Positions 34,689-46,480 of a stretch of DNA of 64,000 nt are shown here, in pieces; position 1 is the first letter of the stretch, and each line of letters opens with the position of its first letter. Under the pieces are notes generated by a model. The model was not told the origin of the DNA, did no database searches, and was given only the letters and a program-made list of their open reading frames with translations. The stretch covers positions 179,898,011 to 179,962,010 of the forward strand of contig CP136064.1 of NCBI GenBank assembly GCA_032622095.1. The letters run 5' to 3'. Made by a program: the position numbers and the translations under genes. Origin of the DNA: Siphonodentalium dalli. Its lineage: Eukaryota; Mollusca; Scaphopoda; Gadilida; Siphonodentaliidae.

Positions 34689-35452
34689 GCGCGATCACCG
34701 AGTCGCGGCCATATTTGATTCATCCAGCCCCACATGCCACGGGTTAAGTGCTACAGGTCAAAGTTCTGGAGGCCTGTGCATTCCATATATGGAACCTTTC
34801 AATAATATTCAAAAGTTCCATATATGGAAAGCACCTCCAGATCTAGAACTTTGACATTTGAACTTAAACCGTTAACGGGGTTAATTTGTTTTTGTTTTTT
34901 CTATGTTTTTCTTCCATTCTTATCCTTTTTATCCTTTGTTTAGATAGCCAGTCAACTTGTCCTATTACCAACTTGATAACTCAACTAAAGCCAATTCTTG
35001 TTTTATTTCTAGTGAAGAATATAGGCAGTGAACCAAACTAAATTAAATTTAACCGTCTAAGAGCTCCATTTAAGAATTACATTTAAGAATTTCATCCCCC
35101 TACCTTTGGAATTATTTTATTGATACTACATACATATAAAACAAAAAAAACATAGTAATGATAATGAAATTTCTTCAGCTTTTTGACCATTATGTCTACA
35201 CAACTCATCTTCAGACCAAAATGTAATGAAACAGTATTCTCCGTTCATATAAGGGATAGGAGCTTCTTTAAGTTCTGTAACTTGTGCTCCGATCCCTTTA
35301 TCACCTCTCATCCTTATTCACCAACTGTATTTTCTTTATTTGTATTTTGTTTATTGATTGAGGGATAATAAAATATGTTTAAATCAAATCAACTTAAACC
35401 GTTAACGGGGACTGGATGAATCCAATATGGCCGGGACTCAGATATCTCGCTT
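34689..35452. mobile_element. Foldback family D, copy 4, split by a retro-insertion
   Basis: gcgatcaccgagtcgcggcc...ttccatatatggaa...aacttaaaccgttaacgggg, then a 510-bp insert, then the repeated 20-mer and 'actggatgaatccaatatgg'. The element is intact apart from the insert. Confidence 0.85.
34881..35390 (+). mobile_element. 5'-truncated LINE 3'-end insertion with 20-bp target duplication
   Basis: The insert is bounded by two identical 20-mers (34861-34880 and 35391-35410, aacttaaaccgttaacgggg). It ends in gataataaaatatgttta-aatcaaatc, the same 3' signal that closes the LINE at 17600-18300. A long duplication plus a 3' AATAAA-type end is the signature of target-primed reverse transcription. 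No coding sequence is recognised, so it is probably 3' UTR only. Confidence 0.85.
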
Positions 35453-35459
35453 ATATATA

Positions 35460-35960
35460 TGGCTGCGTTTGATACTGTGGCGCGCTCGTCTTTAAACTAG
35501 ATTGCTTAAATCTATATTTTACTCGCTTTCTTAACGACAAGCCCTATAGTGGATAGGGATGAGATAACAAGCATGTTATGAGTGCTCTCCCAGATAAGTC
35601 ACATATATGGTTCGAAACAACATAAGGTCGATCGGAAATGTTTGCATGGGGCCAGGAATACAATTAAACCAGTCAAAGGCCAATTGCAGTCAAGGGATAA
35701 GAAGAATAGTACATGCATGGATCAGATTTTGGTAATAAAATGATAGCCGATGATTCAATGTTGGAATTTGACTATGTGTGTAATAAACGAGATGCGGTAA
35801 CCCGTAGCTACAGCAGGGCACATGTAAGATTATGTTGTGAAGTCAGACATTCCCTTTAAGTTGTATAGCCGATTACCTCTCGTGCTCTCCCCAACGCGCC
35901 GCTTCGCATCATATATATGCATCCAGTCTAACAAAACTCAGACCGTGTTTCATTTCAATC
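35460..35960. other. No gene recognised
   Basis: No exon-like frame and no repeat identified. Confidence 0.45.
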
Positions 35961-35964
35961 AACT

Positions 35965-36117
35965 TACAGTAATGCCCTAAGTAATCGACTCCTTAAACAC
36001 AGTAGAATTATGGGCAACTTTTCAGGATTTAGTCGGAAATATGGTTTGTTGAAATCCTGAAAAATTACCCATAATTCTACTGTGTTTAAGGAGTCGATTA
36101 CTTAGGGCATTACTGTA
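35965..36117. mobile_element. Mariner-like MITE family M, copy 1
   Basis: TA|CAGTAATGCCCTAAGTAATC...atgggcaacttttcaggattt folds onto its complement ending GGGCATTACTG|TA. The TA duplication and CAGT ends fit IS630/Tc1/mariner. Three relatives lie at 44482, 44706 and 45183. Confidence 0.9.
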
Positions 36118-36545
36118 CATAGATGAAAGTAATGAGACGGAATATATATACATCGGACCGATATGCATCATACATAGCGGGAATGGAACAAATTGACTTC
36201 TGTGTAAATACGTCAAGGCAGTCATACTATACAGTCGTGCAGCTGATGCTTTCCCCAGAGACATATATATCCCAAATTATGCAGCTTATTAAATTCAAGG
36301 CCAATATCCTTCATAATATCGACAGGACCGGAATCCATGATATATTTACCCCCAAATTATGCAGCTTATTAAATTAAATGGCCAATGACCTACATAATAT
36401 TGACATATATGTAAAAGCTGGCAGGCGAAGATTTCCTGATGCATTATGCAAAGGCACACCGTGTATATACAGCATTTTTATCAGAAAATTAACCGTATAT
36501 TTACTAGAGATTCTCCCACCAGTCAGCATTAGTTATAAAAGAATA

Positions 36546-36570
36546 CATTGTATGGGGGGGGGGGGGCGGG
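36546..36570 (+). repeat. Poly-G tract
   Basis: An interrupted run of more than 15 G residues (ggggggggggggcgggg). Confidence 0.9.
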
Positions 36571-36973
36571 GCGGTAAAAGGTGGGATACACTTTGTCCTA
36601 CCGGGTGGCAGTGTGTCCGGAGGCCAAAACAAATATTCTCCTACATCATGCAATTTTTATCCAAATACAATATATTACTTTGGTTTTAGTTTAAAACAGC
36701 TAGTAGGTGGTCCAGTCTTCTAGTCTAGTTATTTTCTATCAGTTTTCTGTAACTATCAGCTATTATGCTTTCAAACATGTCAATATGATGCTTGCTATGT
36801 TGTTGCTATGAATGAATGGCGTTGGGATATGATTGTGGCATAGCTGTCAACATGGTTATTTAAGATTTGTGATAAATAATGTCAATTATCACATTTTAAT
36901 AAAGACTAGATTCTGGTAGCCTAGAAAAACAATTTCCTGTAACATTCAATATCATTACACGTCAACAGTGAAA

Positions 36974-38796
36974 ACTTTCAGTCAGATGCTCGTAGCCCGT
37001 TTATATATAACCATGGGTATATTAGAGAAATACACAATGAAAACACACTCCACAGTTTGGATCGAAAAGCCTTGTCCTGTGTATTTTGATGTTGTGTTTT
37101 TGACAATCGGTCTTCCGTGTCATTTCTACAACACAATTATCGTCTTACTTGCAGCACGACGTTACCGTGTAATCGCCACGGAAGCGTTTTCATTCAGAGT
37201 ATGGTCAACATATTGCGGCCGGTGCAGTGTATTCTCGGATAGAAAACAAATAGGCCTATGTCGAAAGCAGAAACAAAGTCGCGAGGAGCACCCCTGGTTG
37301 AGTCTGGGATATTTGGCATTCGGGACTTGGCTAGACGGGTTTCGTTGGGGTGGTCTCCACCTTGGAATTTCCAACTGCACCCCACCCCATTGAAGCACAC
37401 CAAACTCACAAGTTTGCGTAATTCAATTTGCACACCCCCCCAGGTGCTTTGCTTTCCCCCAAATGTTCCCTCACAGACTACTAGATGATAGCCTATTCTA
37501 AATGGACCAGTATTCTTGTGGCCATTGGCCATGCATGCATGGAGATTAAAAGGATGGTTCGGCCCAGTATGAGATTTAAAAATCCTAACATCTAGTGGTA
37601 TAACGCCAGACAAATTTACACCCCGATTTATTTGTTCTGAAATTAATTAGCAAGTAACTACTGACAAGGGCACAGAACACACGGGTCGGTCGATGGTTAG
37701 GCCCGATGTGAGAACATTTTGAAAATCTGAACATGAAAATTTGACAATCCTAGCATCTAGACTGGCCTCAAGCTTTCCAATTCGGGGAAATTTTTAACCT
37801 GACACTAACCCTTAAGCTTGAAAATTGCCACCTGGTGGCCATTTCAGACCAGAATTTTGCAAATGAATGGGAAATATGCAAATGTTGGTTTAAATTCTAA
37901 AAATCAACAAATTCGTCACTAAGAATTGTTGGAAAAACAAACGAGAAAAATTTCAACCGAATTTTGGTGTGAATTTTCCAATTAATGTTGCATTAGGTTT
38001 GACTACAGTTTTGGGGGGGGGGTAAGACCCCATGCATAACCACCCCTGTCGACACGCCCCAGTTTGGCACCCCATTCTAAGAGCGCGGTCTTGCATTCAC
38101 TGCATGAAGACCATAAATCATCGATACTAAATTATGTTGGGTGACACCCGGGGAGGAGTGAAGGGGCTACATCCCCACCCTATCGGGGAGGGATAGCCAC
38201 CCCCGTCGATGAGATCTGCAATGGTCAACCCGGTAGCTAACGCCCGGCCCCTGTCGGGGAATCGTATACAGCCCCTGCGTCGGGGATATCCTGGCGCCAC
38301 CCCTGTTTGAAATCATATATAAATTTTAAAGGAGAAGAAATCAGGGGGGAATGAGCTCTCATAACCACAAAACTACACAAAAGACATCCCAAATAGGATG
38401 CAGTCGCGTATAGTATATATGATATCGTACTGTTGGCCTCTATATCATATAAATACTTTTTCTAAAAACCCTTAAACCAACTCGACGTGCGATTTCCCTG
38501 CGCTCCTGTTGCGAAATTCTGGTATTAAAAGTGCGTCTATTTCAGACAAAGTTCAAACAGTAAATATGACAAGAAAGACATAGAAACCGCTAATCTCATT
38601 ACAAATCTAACAACACCAGTGGAACATGATTACCTTTCAAAGCAATAACACCGGGCACCATGCAGGTTACGGACAACCGCAGGCACACACACCATGGATA
38701 AATACACGGTCAAAAGAAAGGCGTTTTTTTGTACGGTTATATATATCTGGCATATATGGTTATATATAAACGGGCTACGAGCATCTGACTGAAAGT
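36974..38796. mobile_element. Segment bounded by identical 41-bp inverted repeats
   Basis: 36974-37014 (actttcagtcagatgctcgt...) and 38756-38796 are exact reverse complements over 41 bp, 1.7 kb apart. Inside are frames at 36968-37393 (+) and 38630-39013 (-, crossing the right arm), neither recognised, and GC-rich patches. It may be a DNA transposon or an inverted pair of elements. No target duplication is evident. Confidence 0.55.
38155..38300 (+). repeat. GC-rich degenerate 'cccctgtcgggg' repeat
   Basis: Short imperfect units such as 'cccaccctatcggggagg', 'ggcccctgtcggggaat' and 'cagcccctgcgtcgggga'. They make a local GC-rich island between AT-rich flanks. Confidence 0.6.
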
Positions 38797-39309
38797 CTTT
38801 AATATGCACATATCTGCATACATCAGTGCATATATTATGCAGACAGGTACAACTGTAAGGAGAAGGGTATAATGTTGCAATAGCCCAGCCAGATGGCCAG
38901 TTGACAGTTACCGATTCATGCCAGAAAGGGTTACAGTTGGGATTGCATTGCTTTGTGGCGATGGTTTGGACAAGATCGCTTAACTTAAGCATGCAAAAGC
39001 TATGGAACCCCAAAGGTAACCCATTTTCTCAAAATTTGAATCAGTAACATTCAACATTAGTTACTATTGTAAGACTATGCCAGGACAATAGAGTATCTTA
39101 TATATTTGTGGAAATAATTAGGTTCATCAAATTGTTAATCATATCAAAAGAACACGAAAGACCAGCCAATTTGTTTCATAGCAGGTATAGAGTTCTTGTA
39201 AATCTTGTTCAGTGTCTTGTTTTATTTTTTAATATAAAACAACTGTCTGATCGGGCAGAACAGAAGTATTATATATAGACTCTCTTTTGGTATTTTATAT
39301 CAGTTAAAA

Positions 39310-39807
39310 CCTGTTTAAAGGTACTCAACCCGTAAAGAGGGTCCCCATCTCAACAGATTCCAACAACAACAATCCGATCAGAGGGTCCTATATTACTATT
39401 TCTTTGGCTTTGGGGGTAAAAAATATTTGATTCGAGTCGAGGAACCCATCAAACAAAGCTCAGAGTTATTAGATATTGATTTTTGAAAATTCTTATGTTC
39501 TCGAGATGAGTACCAATAACTGCCGTCAATTTGGTAACATGCTCGAGATTTTACGCCAAAATTATATTCAAACAGACAAGGATGGATAACTCTATGATCA
39601 AGTTGGTAATAACAACGAATTTTTTACTGTCTTCTGGGCCAGAAACAATTCCCGATAATGAAAAATAATAGATTTCTAAAATCGATATCTAACAAATCTG
39701 AGCTTTGATGGGTGACTTCCTCGACTCGAATCAAATATTTTTGACCCCCGAAGCCATTGAAATAGTAATTGAGAGGAGTTTTATCGGGTTGAGTACCTTT
39801 AAACAGG
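39310..39807. mobile_element. Foldback family G, copy 2 (most complete)
   Basis: Terminal cctgtttaaaggtactcaac-ccg and its perfect complement bound 498 bp whose halves are inverted copies (gattcgagtcgaggaaccca / gggtgacttcctcgactcga). The element has no coding capacity. Confidence 0.85.
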
Positions 39808-40183
39808 CAACAACAAAAAACTTATTGCTGTTGTTATATATCTATTATGATATTAGCTCGTCAATTATTGCTAACCATATAGATTTAGGAAGTCTAAATT
39901 TATGTAAATTGAGCAGATAATCGACATTGAAGTTTATAAGTGACTCGATTTGCAATTCTTAGCAGATCTTTGTTTGGAATTAAACAGGAAATATCAATAA
40001 TTGCAGTTAATAAAACAAACGTGGTTGGAATAGGAGGCGGACGCTTAAATGGACCGATTTTGGAGATGGACAGGGTTGGGTGTAAACAATTCGATGGATT
40101 AAAATTACACGGAAGGGTGTGTGAGTCCCAAAATTCGGAAATAAAAATCTACCTTGTGTGTGCACTTTTTACTCGGCCCCTGA

Positions 40184-41138
40184 TGTTAGATCATGCATGC
40201 CATGGATCTCTACTCTGGCTAACGCCCGTATAGTGGTGATCATAATTATTATTCCACACCCATTGACGTGAGTCACATGTATTCAACGGAATCCCAGCCA
40301 TTGAATACATATTAGTGTATACCTCTAGTGGAATACAAGCCGGAACTATTCTTGTTGACGTTGTCGCCAAGAAAGATGGCGTACATTACGTCGATCATCG
40401 CTTCCGGTGACCCCCCCCCCCCCCATAATTACTGGTTATTTGTCAGACTTAAATCACAATAAAGGTAGCTATAGTAACAATGAAGGTGACATTCATGGAT
40501 TGAACTTATCTGACTGAACGGCGCGGTGTAGAATAAATACAGAACACAACTTGCATCATAATCTCGAATCTTTTATCGAACTCGTTGCGGACGGCGCAGT
40601 TATATTTCGCTCGAGCTACGCGAAATATATCCTTGCACCATCCGCAACTCATTCGATAAAAGAGTCTCGATTATGATGCGCGTTGTGTTCTGTCTATGTC
40701 TATTTCCACCAGTACAAAACCAGGGAACATTTTGTTGTTCTGACCCCTTCTGACAGGGAACTTTATAACACAGAACAAACAAGGCAGTTATTAACTTTGT
40801 ATTGTTATATTTGTTCCTTGATAATCTACTTCAAAGTGTGGGGTGGTCCCAACTCCAAATTGCACGCTTTTAGTAAACTTAGTGAGCCGATATCGCGACA
40901 AAAAAAACATTGAATTCCAAATTACCATGGAGAAATACCATGATTGAAAGTGGTGCAAAGCAAGATCGCCCACAAAGTCCTTTAAATAATGTAATCTCGA
41001 GCTGGTACTTTCTGCTACTGATGAAATATATTCCACGCGTTATTCTTTCGACTTTATAACGTTCCCAAGTTTTGAACTGGTGGAATATGATTTCTACGGG
41101 CGTTAACCTGAGTAGAGATTCATGGTATGATCTAACAA
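40184..41138. mobile_element. Segment with about 45-bp imperfect inverted ends
   Basis: gttagatcatgcatgccatg...ctaacgcccgta at 40184-40230 matches the complement at 41095-41138. Between them lie a poly-C run (40411-40424) and a complete hairpin at 40539-40693. Possibly a DNA transposon that received a nested insertion. Confidence 0.55.
40539..40693. mobile_element. 155-bp foldback with acagaacacaac ends
   Basis: acagaacacaacttgcatca-taatctcgaatc...ttgcgga pairs with tccgcaactc...gattatgatgcgcgttgtgt-tctgt. It shares its terminal motif with 11621-11779. Confidence 0.8.
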
Positions 41139-41149
41139 AAGTTAACATA

Positions 41150-41990
41150 AGCGGAGAAAGATTCGCATTCCTTGGTGAGAAATGTTGACTCTATACTCGA
41201 TCCGTCAATGAGTATTTAGTAATGAAATAAGGTACTACTAGTATATATCTGTCGTAGAGACCATGCTCGCCAGTTTTCATGGAGCATAATTTAATATATT
41301 CATGTCATCTGTATTCACATATTGTATGTATAAACCATGTCATCAGAAATGTTCGTCCGTTATTGTATTATCATTGTGAATAAACATCATACATATCACA
41401 TACATTGTAACAGCTGCCCTCCTAGATGGTGTCGTGCACCCCCAATTCTGAATACAAGTCAACAGAGGGGGTGAATACCGAATGCCATTTGAAAATATGT
41501 GATGGAGGGCATATATTTCACTCAATAGTAATCGGCCAAACTGTACCACATTGAGAGAAAAGGCCTTGATAGCTACATACATGTATTATTTTCCTACATA
41601 GATGTCGAATACATACGACAGTCAATAGGCGATATGTGCTATAAGACGCCATGCACCTCTGCCTACAGGAGTAGCATTATCGTCCCAACACTCTAAACGT
41701 GCCCATGTTTGCACAACCTTCTATATTTGGTCCTACATGATCATGCACGGAAAGGACATGGACATCCAAGTAATTGTGAAAATATGTTCCTTTCGTATTT
41801 TACCAGTTGAAGTGATGACAATTATCTGTAAATTCAAAAACGGTAACCAAACTAATAGAATTTCTCAGACTTGGAAAGTTTGGGGAGGGTTCCGTATGGA
41901 AATTCCAATTTGGGACCCCCCCCCCAAACAGAGACAATGTACTCACATCCCTGTTCATGCACGCTAGCCATATGAGTAGTTTCATGTGTC
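41150..41990. other. No gene recognised
   Basis: Contains 'gggggtgaataccgaatgcc'-type sequence related to 28010-28235 and a C-run at 41919-41928. No exon-like frame. Confidence 0.45.
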
Positions 41991-41994
41991 AGAA

Positions 41995-42640
41995 TGCATG
42001 ACTGTGGGGTCGCTCACCAGACTGTAAAGACGGAGAAAACTGGGACTCTGAAGACTACAATAGTCAGTATGTTGTTATAACGTAATTAATTTTTCAAACT
42101 TTTAATTTAAAAAAAAAAAATTGAGCAAGGAGTAAATTCTTTTTTGTTTTTTTCTCATTAAATTATTATTTTTTGGGTTAAATTGAGCAAGAATTTTTAG
42201 TTTTTTTAAAGATATTGACCCTGGCTCTGCCCATGTTTGCCCAAGTGACCCCATTTTAACAAATCTGAACCCCAGTAAACCAAGGACCCTCCATACCAAA
42301 TATAAGCCTAATAGGCCCAATGGTTCTTAAGAAGTTGTTTTAAGAATTACTATGGAGGGAAAGAGTTATGGCCCTGACTTCACACTATTTGAATTGGCCT
42401 CATTTTAACAAATCTGAATATGAGTCACCTTGGGAACATCCACACCATATATAAGCCCATTCGGTCTTATGTGTCTGGAGAAGATGTTTAAACAATTTTT
42501 GATGGACGATGGAAGAGGAGTGATGACTATACCCAGTAGCTCCTCCGGAGACTTTGCCTCAGGTGAGTTTAAAACTATAATCAGTACCAAACTTGAACTC
42601 AACAACTCAAATAGTTTGTCTTATGGAAGGGGTTAACGTT
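41995..42640 (+). repeat. Mollusc-type dispersed repeat K, copy 1
   Basis: Starts with gactgtggggtcgctcacca-gactg (again at 54828). It continues with the block 'accccag...ccaaggaccctccatacc-aaatataagcc' and 'gagttatggccctgacttc', and ends 'agctcctccggagactttgc-ctcaggtgag'. Related copies fill 54820-55990 and 57330-58175. Origin (SINE, LINE tail or MITE) is undetermined. Confidence 0.75.
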
Positions 42641-42649
42641 TTTGGAGTT

Positions 42650-43332
42650 ATTGGCTGATTCTTAAACTTATAAAGCTGTCTCTATTAAAAACAGTCTCAA
42701 TTAACAAAAGATGGTCCACACAAACTACAGAACCATTCATATGGTAGAAATTAATTCACTGAAAGGAAGTGTTAAAACTGTATAAATGACAGACCCACCA
42801 TTTGAACAAAGTAATGGTTTATATGAGTAGAGACTGAAGGCTCCTGGGAATACATTTGACACTCAATTTCAAAATTAATTACCAAAACAAAATCTCTCTG
42901 GTCTGGCTAGAGAGAGCTGTGTGCTTGTTGATACTGCACTGTCAGATTTGACATGTGGATAATTATCAACAGAGCAGACTGGTATGCTGACCTTTAGTAT
43001 TAATTTCACTGTAAGAGATAGCATTCTAGCATATGCACAGGGTGTATTGTATTGTGACAGTGAAATAAATTTAAAACAAGTGTTTGACACAGGGAGGGTG
43101 TTGGTGAAGCCACACCTTCCCCCCAATTATGTCGAAAAGGTTTAACAGTTGGAAATGTAATGCGCAAAACAATGGAACTTTCAGACCAAAATTAGGTTGA
43201 TATTGTTCTGTTAATTTGATTTTCCAACCATTATTTATAGTGAAATGTATTATCCCACAACCGAAAATCGGATCCTAAGTTTGGTCAAAAGTTTGGACTG
43301 AAATGGCCACAACATGGAAAATTTCCAAACAT

Positions 43333-43363
<31 letters not shown>

Positions 43364-44480
43364 GCCAATGGAAGTTACTGGACTTGGAAAGTTCGGTCCA
43401 GTTCAAAATACTTTGCAGCATCTGTCTAATCTCTAAGTAATTATTTTCTAATACTGTAATTCGAGGCAGAGAAGAGAAAATAAGTCGGAACGGTAAGTAG
43501 AATATTTTTCTCGACATAAAATCAGACAGAACATTGGGTCTATAATACCTTCAGTTATCACTGGTGGAAGCATAGATATTGAAATCTGCATGAATTTGTT
43601 GTTATAACATCATCAAATCATTTTCTCGTGACTGGGTGTTGTCGCCCACTTTACCCACCGTACAATAACACTCTGCCTTAAAGGGACGGGCGGACTTCGT
43701 TGTAGGTTATAATTTAGAAATAACATTATCAAATTATGATAAATTCCTCAAGAATATACTAATAGTATAGCATGATGATGATGTGAATGCGATATTATTC
43801 ACAAAACACGCTTTGTGTCTGAGAAAATACAGGTTGACTGTTGTTTAGTTTCTCGCAAAAAGCACAGTGGATTGTTTATAAGCAGAGTCACGATATTGCG
43901 CCATTTCCTTATATAGATTTGAGCGATTTATATGTCAGTTGTGAAACCACTAATTTGGTGCGCCTAAAACTTACAACTAACAATATGACTCATAGTGTAA
44001 TATACCTTATTTGGTATGTATTACCATATATAGGTTAAGAGAAAATACTAACTGGATTGAAAAATATTCATCTCTTTGCAAGAACAATTATATTATGCGC
44101 GCGTTTTCTGTCTGATCATTTCCCAATCATGAAGTAACGTGGATTAGCTTGATTTTGAACTAACAGCGGGTAGAATGGGTCGATTAAAGTAAAATTTGGT
44201 GTGATTTGAATGCGATTGTTGATTGCGCCAATAATTTTATCTACGCATTCCACAGCGCAACGGAACATTTTCATTGGACGATACAGTAGTTCCAAGTGTT
44301 TGTCTATAAAAAATCGGTTCGATACCATTTTTGATGTTCGTTTACATAACCAAGGGTACAAATGTGACAATAACATGCAATGTACACGATATTTATGATT
44401 GGTATAAGAACAACATTGTTTCTCTTGTATAATATGCTTCCTGCTTTTGGCAGTTTTAGTGGATGTGACTATTTTAACAC
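42650..44480. other. No gene recognised; contains a G30 tract
   Basis: Thirty consecutive G at 43333-43362. Otherwise AT-rich DNA with short unrecognised frames (42875-43126 -, 43841-44038 +, 44116-44376 -). Confidence 0.45.
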
Positions 44481-44481
44481 C

Positions 44482-44698
44482 TACAGTAATGCCCTAAATA
44501 ATCGACTCCTTAATCACAGCAGAATTATGGGTAATGTTTCAGGATTTAGTTGGAAATATGGCTTGTTGTCATTCATCGGAAAGCTCTCAGGGAGAGCTTT
44601 CCGATGAATGGCAACAAGCCATATTTCTGACTAACTCATGAAAAGTTACCCATAATTCTGCTGTGGTTAAGAAGTCGAATACTTAGAGCATTACTGTA
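44482..44698. mobile_element. Mariner-like MITE family M, copy 2
   Basis: TA-flanked cagtaatgccctaaataatc...gaattatgggtaa with its inverted partner, and an inner hairpin catcggaaagctctcagg / gagagctttccgatg. It lies just 3' of the SRRD-like gene. Confidence 0.9.
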
Positions 44699-44705
44699 TG
44701 TAGGC

Positions 44706-44815
44706 ATTAGTTTGTGAACAAGCGATATTTCTGACTAAGAGAGCTGAGAGTAAATCCTGAAAAGTTACCCATAGTTCTGCTGTGGTTAAGGAGTCGATTA
44801 TTTAGGGCATTACTA
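44706..44815. mobile_element. Mariner-like MITE family M, right half only
   Basis: atatttctgactaa...gttacccatagttctgctgt-ggttaaggagtcgatta...ggcattacta matches the right arm of copies 2 and 4. The left arm is missing. Confidence 0.8.
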
Positions 44816-44898
44816 GATACCCACAGGGAAGGCTGCCCGTATCTTTAAATTACAGAACTACAAAAACGAGCACAAATAATTACTTCCGTTCATCCAGA

Positions 44899-44904
44899 TT
44901 TATT
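44899..44904 (-). promoter_or_regulatory. Polyadenylation signal AATAAA
   Basis: On the minus strand AATAAA lies 27 bases beyond the stop codon of the SRRD-like terminal exon. This implies a very short 3' UTR. Confidence 0.65.
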
Positions 44905-44930
44905 TACATTGAGAACAAATTCAATTATTG

Positions 44931-45128
44931 TTATCTAGGGCTTTTATTGTTGACAATAATTTCCAAGTTATCACAGTCATAAACAGGCTCTGTGTCATTA
45001 GTCCATATGTCACAGCTCAGTTTTCCAAGGGCTTCCATAGAAAATGTATGCACTGACATATCATTGAAAGCATTTGGGTACGGGGAATCTGTAGACAGAA
45101 TATCCACCTCGGAGACAGCTTGATGCAT
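44931..45128 (-). CDS. SRRD: SRR1-like (SRRD) protein, terminal exon
   Basis: The minus strand reads MHQAVSEVDILSTDSPYPNA, FNDMSVHTFSMEALGKLSCD, then IWTNDTEPVYDCDNLEIIVN and NKSPR-stop. The 'FND.SVH.F', 'L....W' and 'Y.DC..LEII.N' blocks are the carboxy-terminal signature of animal SRRD proteins. SRR1-domain proteins act in circadian input in plants and in heme-linked regulation in yeast and animals; the molecular activity is poorly defined. The exon follows an acceptor (ttcttaacactctccag) and ends at TAA (44931-44933). It starts in phase 0, while the exon at 52035 ends in phase 2. So either a small exon lies between them, or the true exon begins further up (see 45183-45440). Confidence 0.9.
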   Translation of the reverse strand: MHQAVSEVDILSTDSPYPNAFNDMSVHTFSMEALGKLSCDIWTNDTEPVYDCDNLEIIVNNKSPR

Positions 45129-45182
45129 CTGGAGAGTGTTAAGAAATATATTCATAAGATGAATGGGTAATTTGTTGTCAAA

Positions 45183-45399
45183 TACAGTAATGCCCTAAAT
45201 AATCGACTCCTTAACCACAGCATAATTATGGGTAATTTTTCAGGATTTAGTTGGAAATATGGCTTGTTGCCATTCATTAGAAAGCTCTCACTGAGAGCTT
45301 TCCGATGAATGGCAACAAGCCATATTTCTGACTAAATCTTCAAAATTTATCCATAATTCTGCTGTGGTTAAGGAGTCGATTATTTAAGGCATTACTGTA
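45183..45399. mobile_element. Mariner-like MITE family M, copy 4, at the edge of the SRRD-like terminal exon
   Basis: TA-flanked cagtaatgccctaaataatc and inverted partner, with an inner hairpin as in copy 2. On the minus strand it ends 54 bases before the terminal exon. If it and one TA are removed, an open frame runs from an acceptor at 45441 (ctaacccaatttcag) through to the exon in the right phase. Confidence 0.9.
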
Positions 45400-46480
45400 T
45401 GACAAATGGTGATTTATATATAACAAACAAGATTTCCAATCTGAAATTGGGTTAGTGATATTAGTATATCAGGTTACTGCAAAAGTAAATTTATTCGTGC
45501 TGGTCCAATTTTCGTGGTTCCTGAGAACTACGAAACTAAAATTCCCACGAAAAATGTTTGTCAACAAAAGTGTTGCCGACTGTATAAACTATTGTGGTCA
45601 TCATTTTTGAAAATACTATGCGGGAGATAACTCTATTATATTATTCATTTAAGTGTAAGGAGGTAAGGGGGTGTTTTAGTGAAAGAATAGCATTGGTTTA
45701 AGTATATCGTTAAACTAATCTAGCCTTGTGAAAATAAATTTGAGATTGTTAGGGGAATTAGATTGATCTGAACTAGTTTTGTTATCCTGGTGTAGCCAGT
45801 GGTCGAATATCAATTTTACCATTTTTTAAAACTTGCAGCTTTTAAGAGGCATCTTTTCATTATGTCATTGGCTGTTTTGGGTATTCATTTTAGGCCTATA
45901 TGGTGTGTGTGTGTGTAGACTAGCTAGGTGTTGACTTCGGTAAATAAACCCTATCCTCACTGAATAATTGTTTTGAGAAACAAGTACATTCACCTAGCTT
46001 ATGTATAAAAGAAAAAGAGAAGATCCTTAGCCTTCTAAACAGGCAACGAAGCTCAATCATGTGATGTGTTAATTATGCCTGCTTTCTGACTGGGCAATTT
46101 CTAATGGCCCACCAAGGTCGCTACACTGCTGTTTCTCGGATTTGATTGTTATTATTGGGAGTTTGTCGGTAACAATTAGTAGTGGCAGACCCATGAAAAA
46201 GTCATAAGTTGCTAAACCATGAAAATTTATAGCAACGAAATTAAAGCCATTTACATTAGCTTATTTAATGAGATTGACTCTTTCTATACTAAACACTCAT
46301 TGATGCGTAGTTATCCCTTAGGAAATGTTCACTCTGGCAAACAGCACATCGATTCCCATTCTTTCAGTTTAGATCAACAGCGTAAAGTAGAACTTAGTTG
46401 ATGATCTCTACAAATGAAAGTGTCCATGACACTGTAGCTCAACTTTGCGAAGAAGTTAAATTTTTGTGATGAGCAATGAA
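45400..46480. other. Intron or unresolved region of the SRRD-like gene
   Basis: Contains a GT microsatellite (45904-45918). The plus frame 46219-46401 (KIYSNEIKAIYISLFNEIDS...) is open and moderately coding-like but not recognised. No clear SRRD exon was found apart from the candidate start at 45440. Confidence 0.4.

Noticed and set aside
36968-37393. 141-codon plus-strand frame as a transposase or receptor
   Set aside because: It begins in a terminal inverted repeat and no motif is recognisable. Overlapping frames on the opposite strand are equally long.
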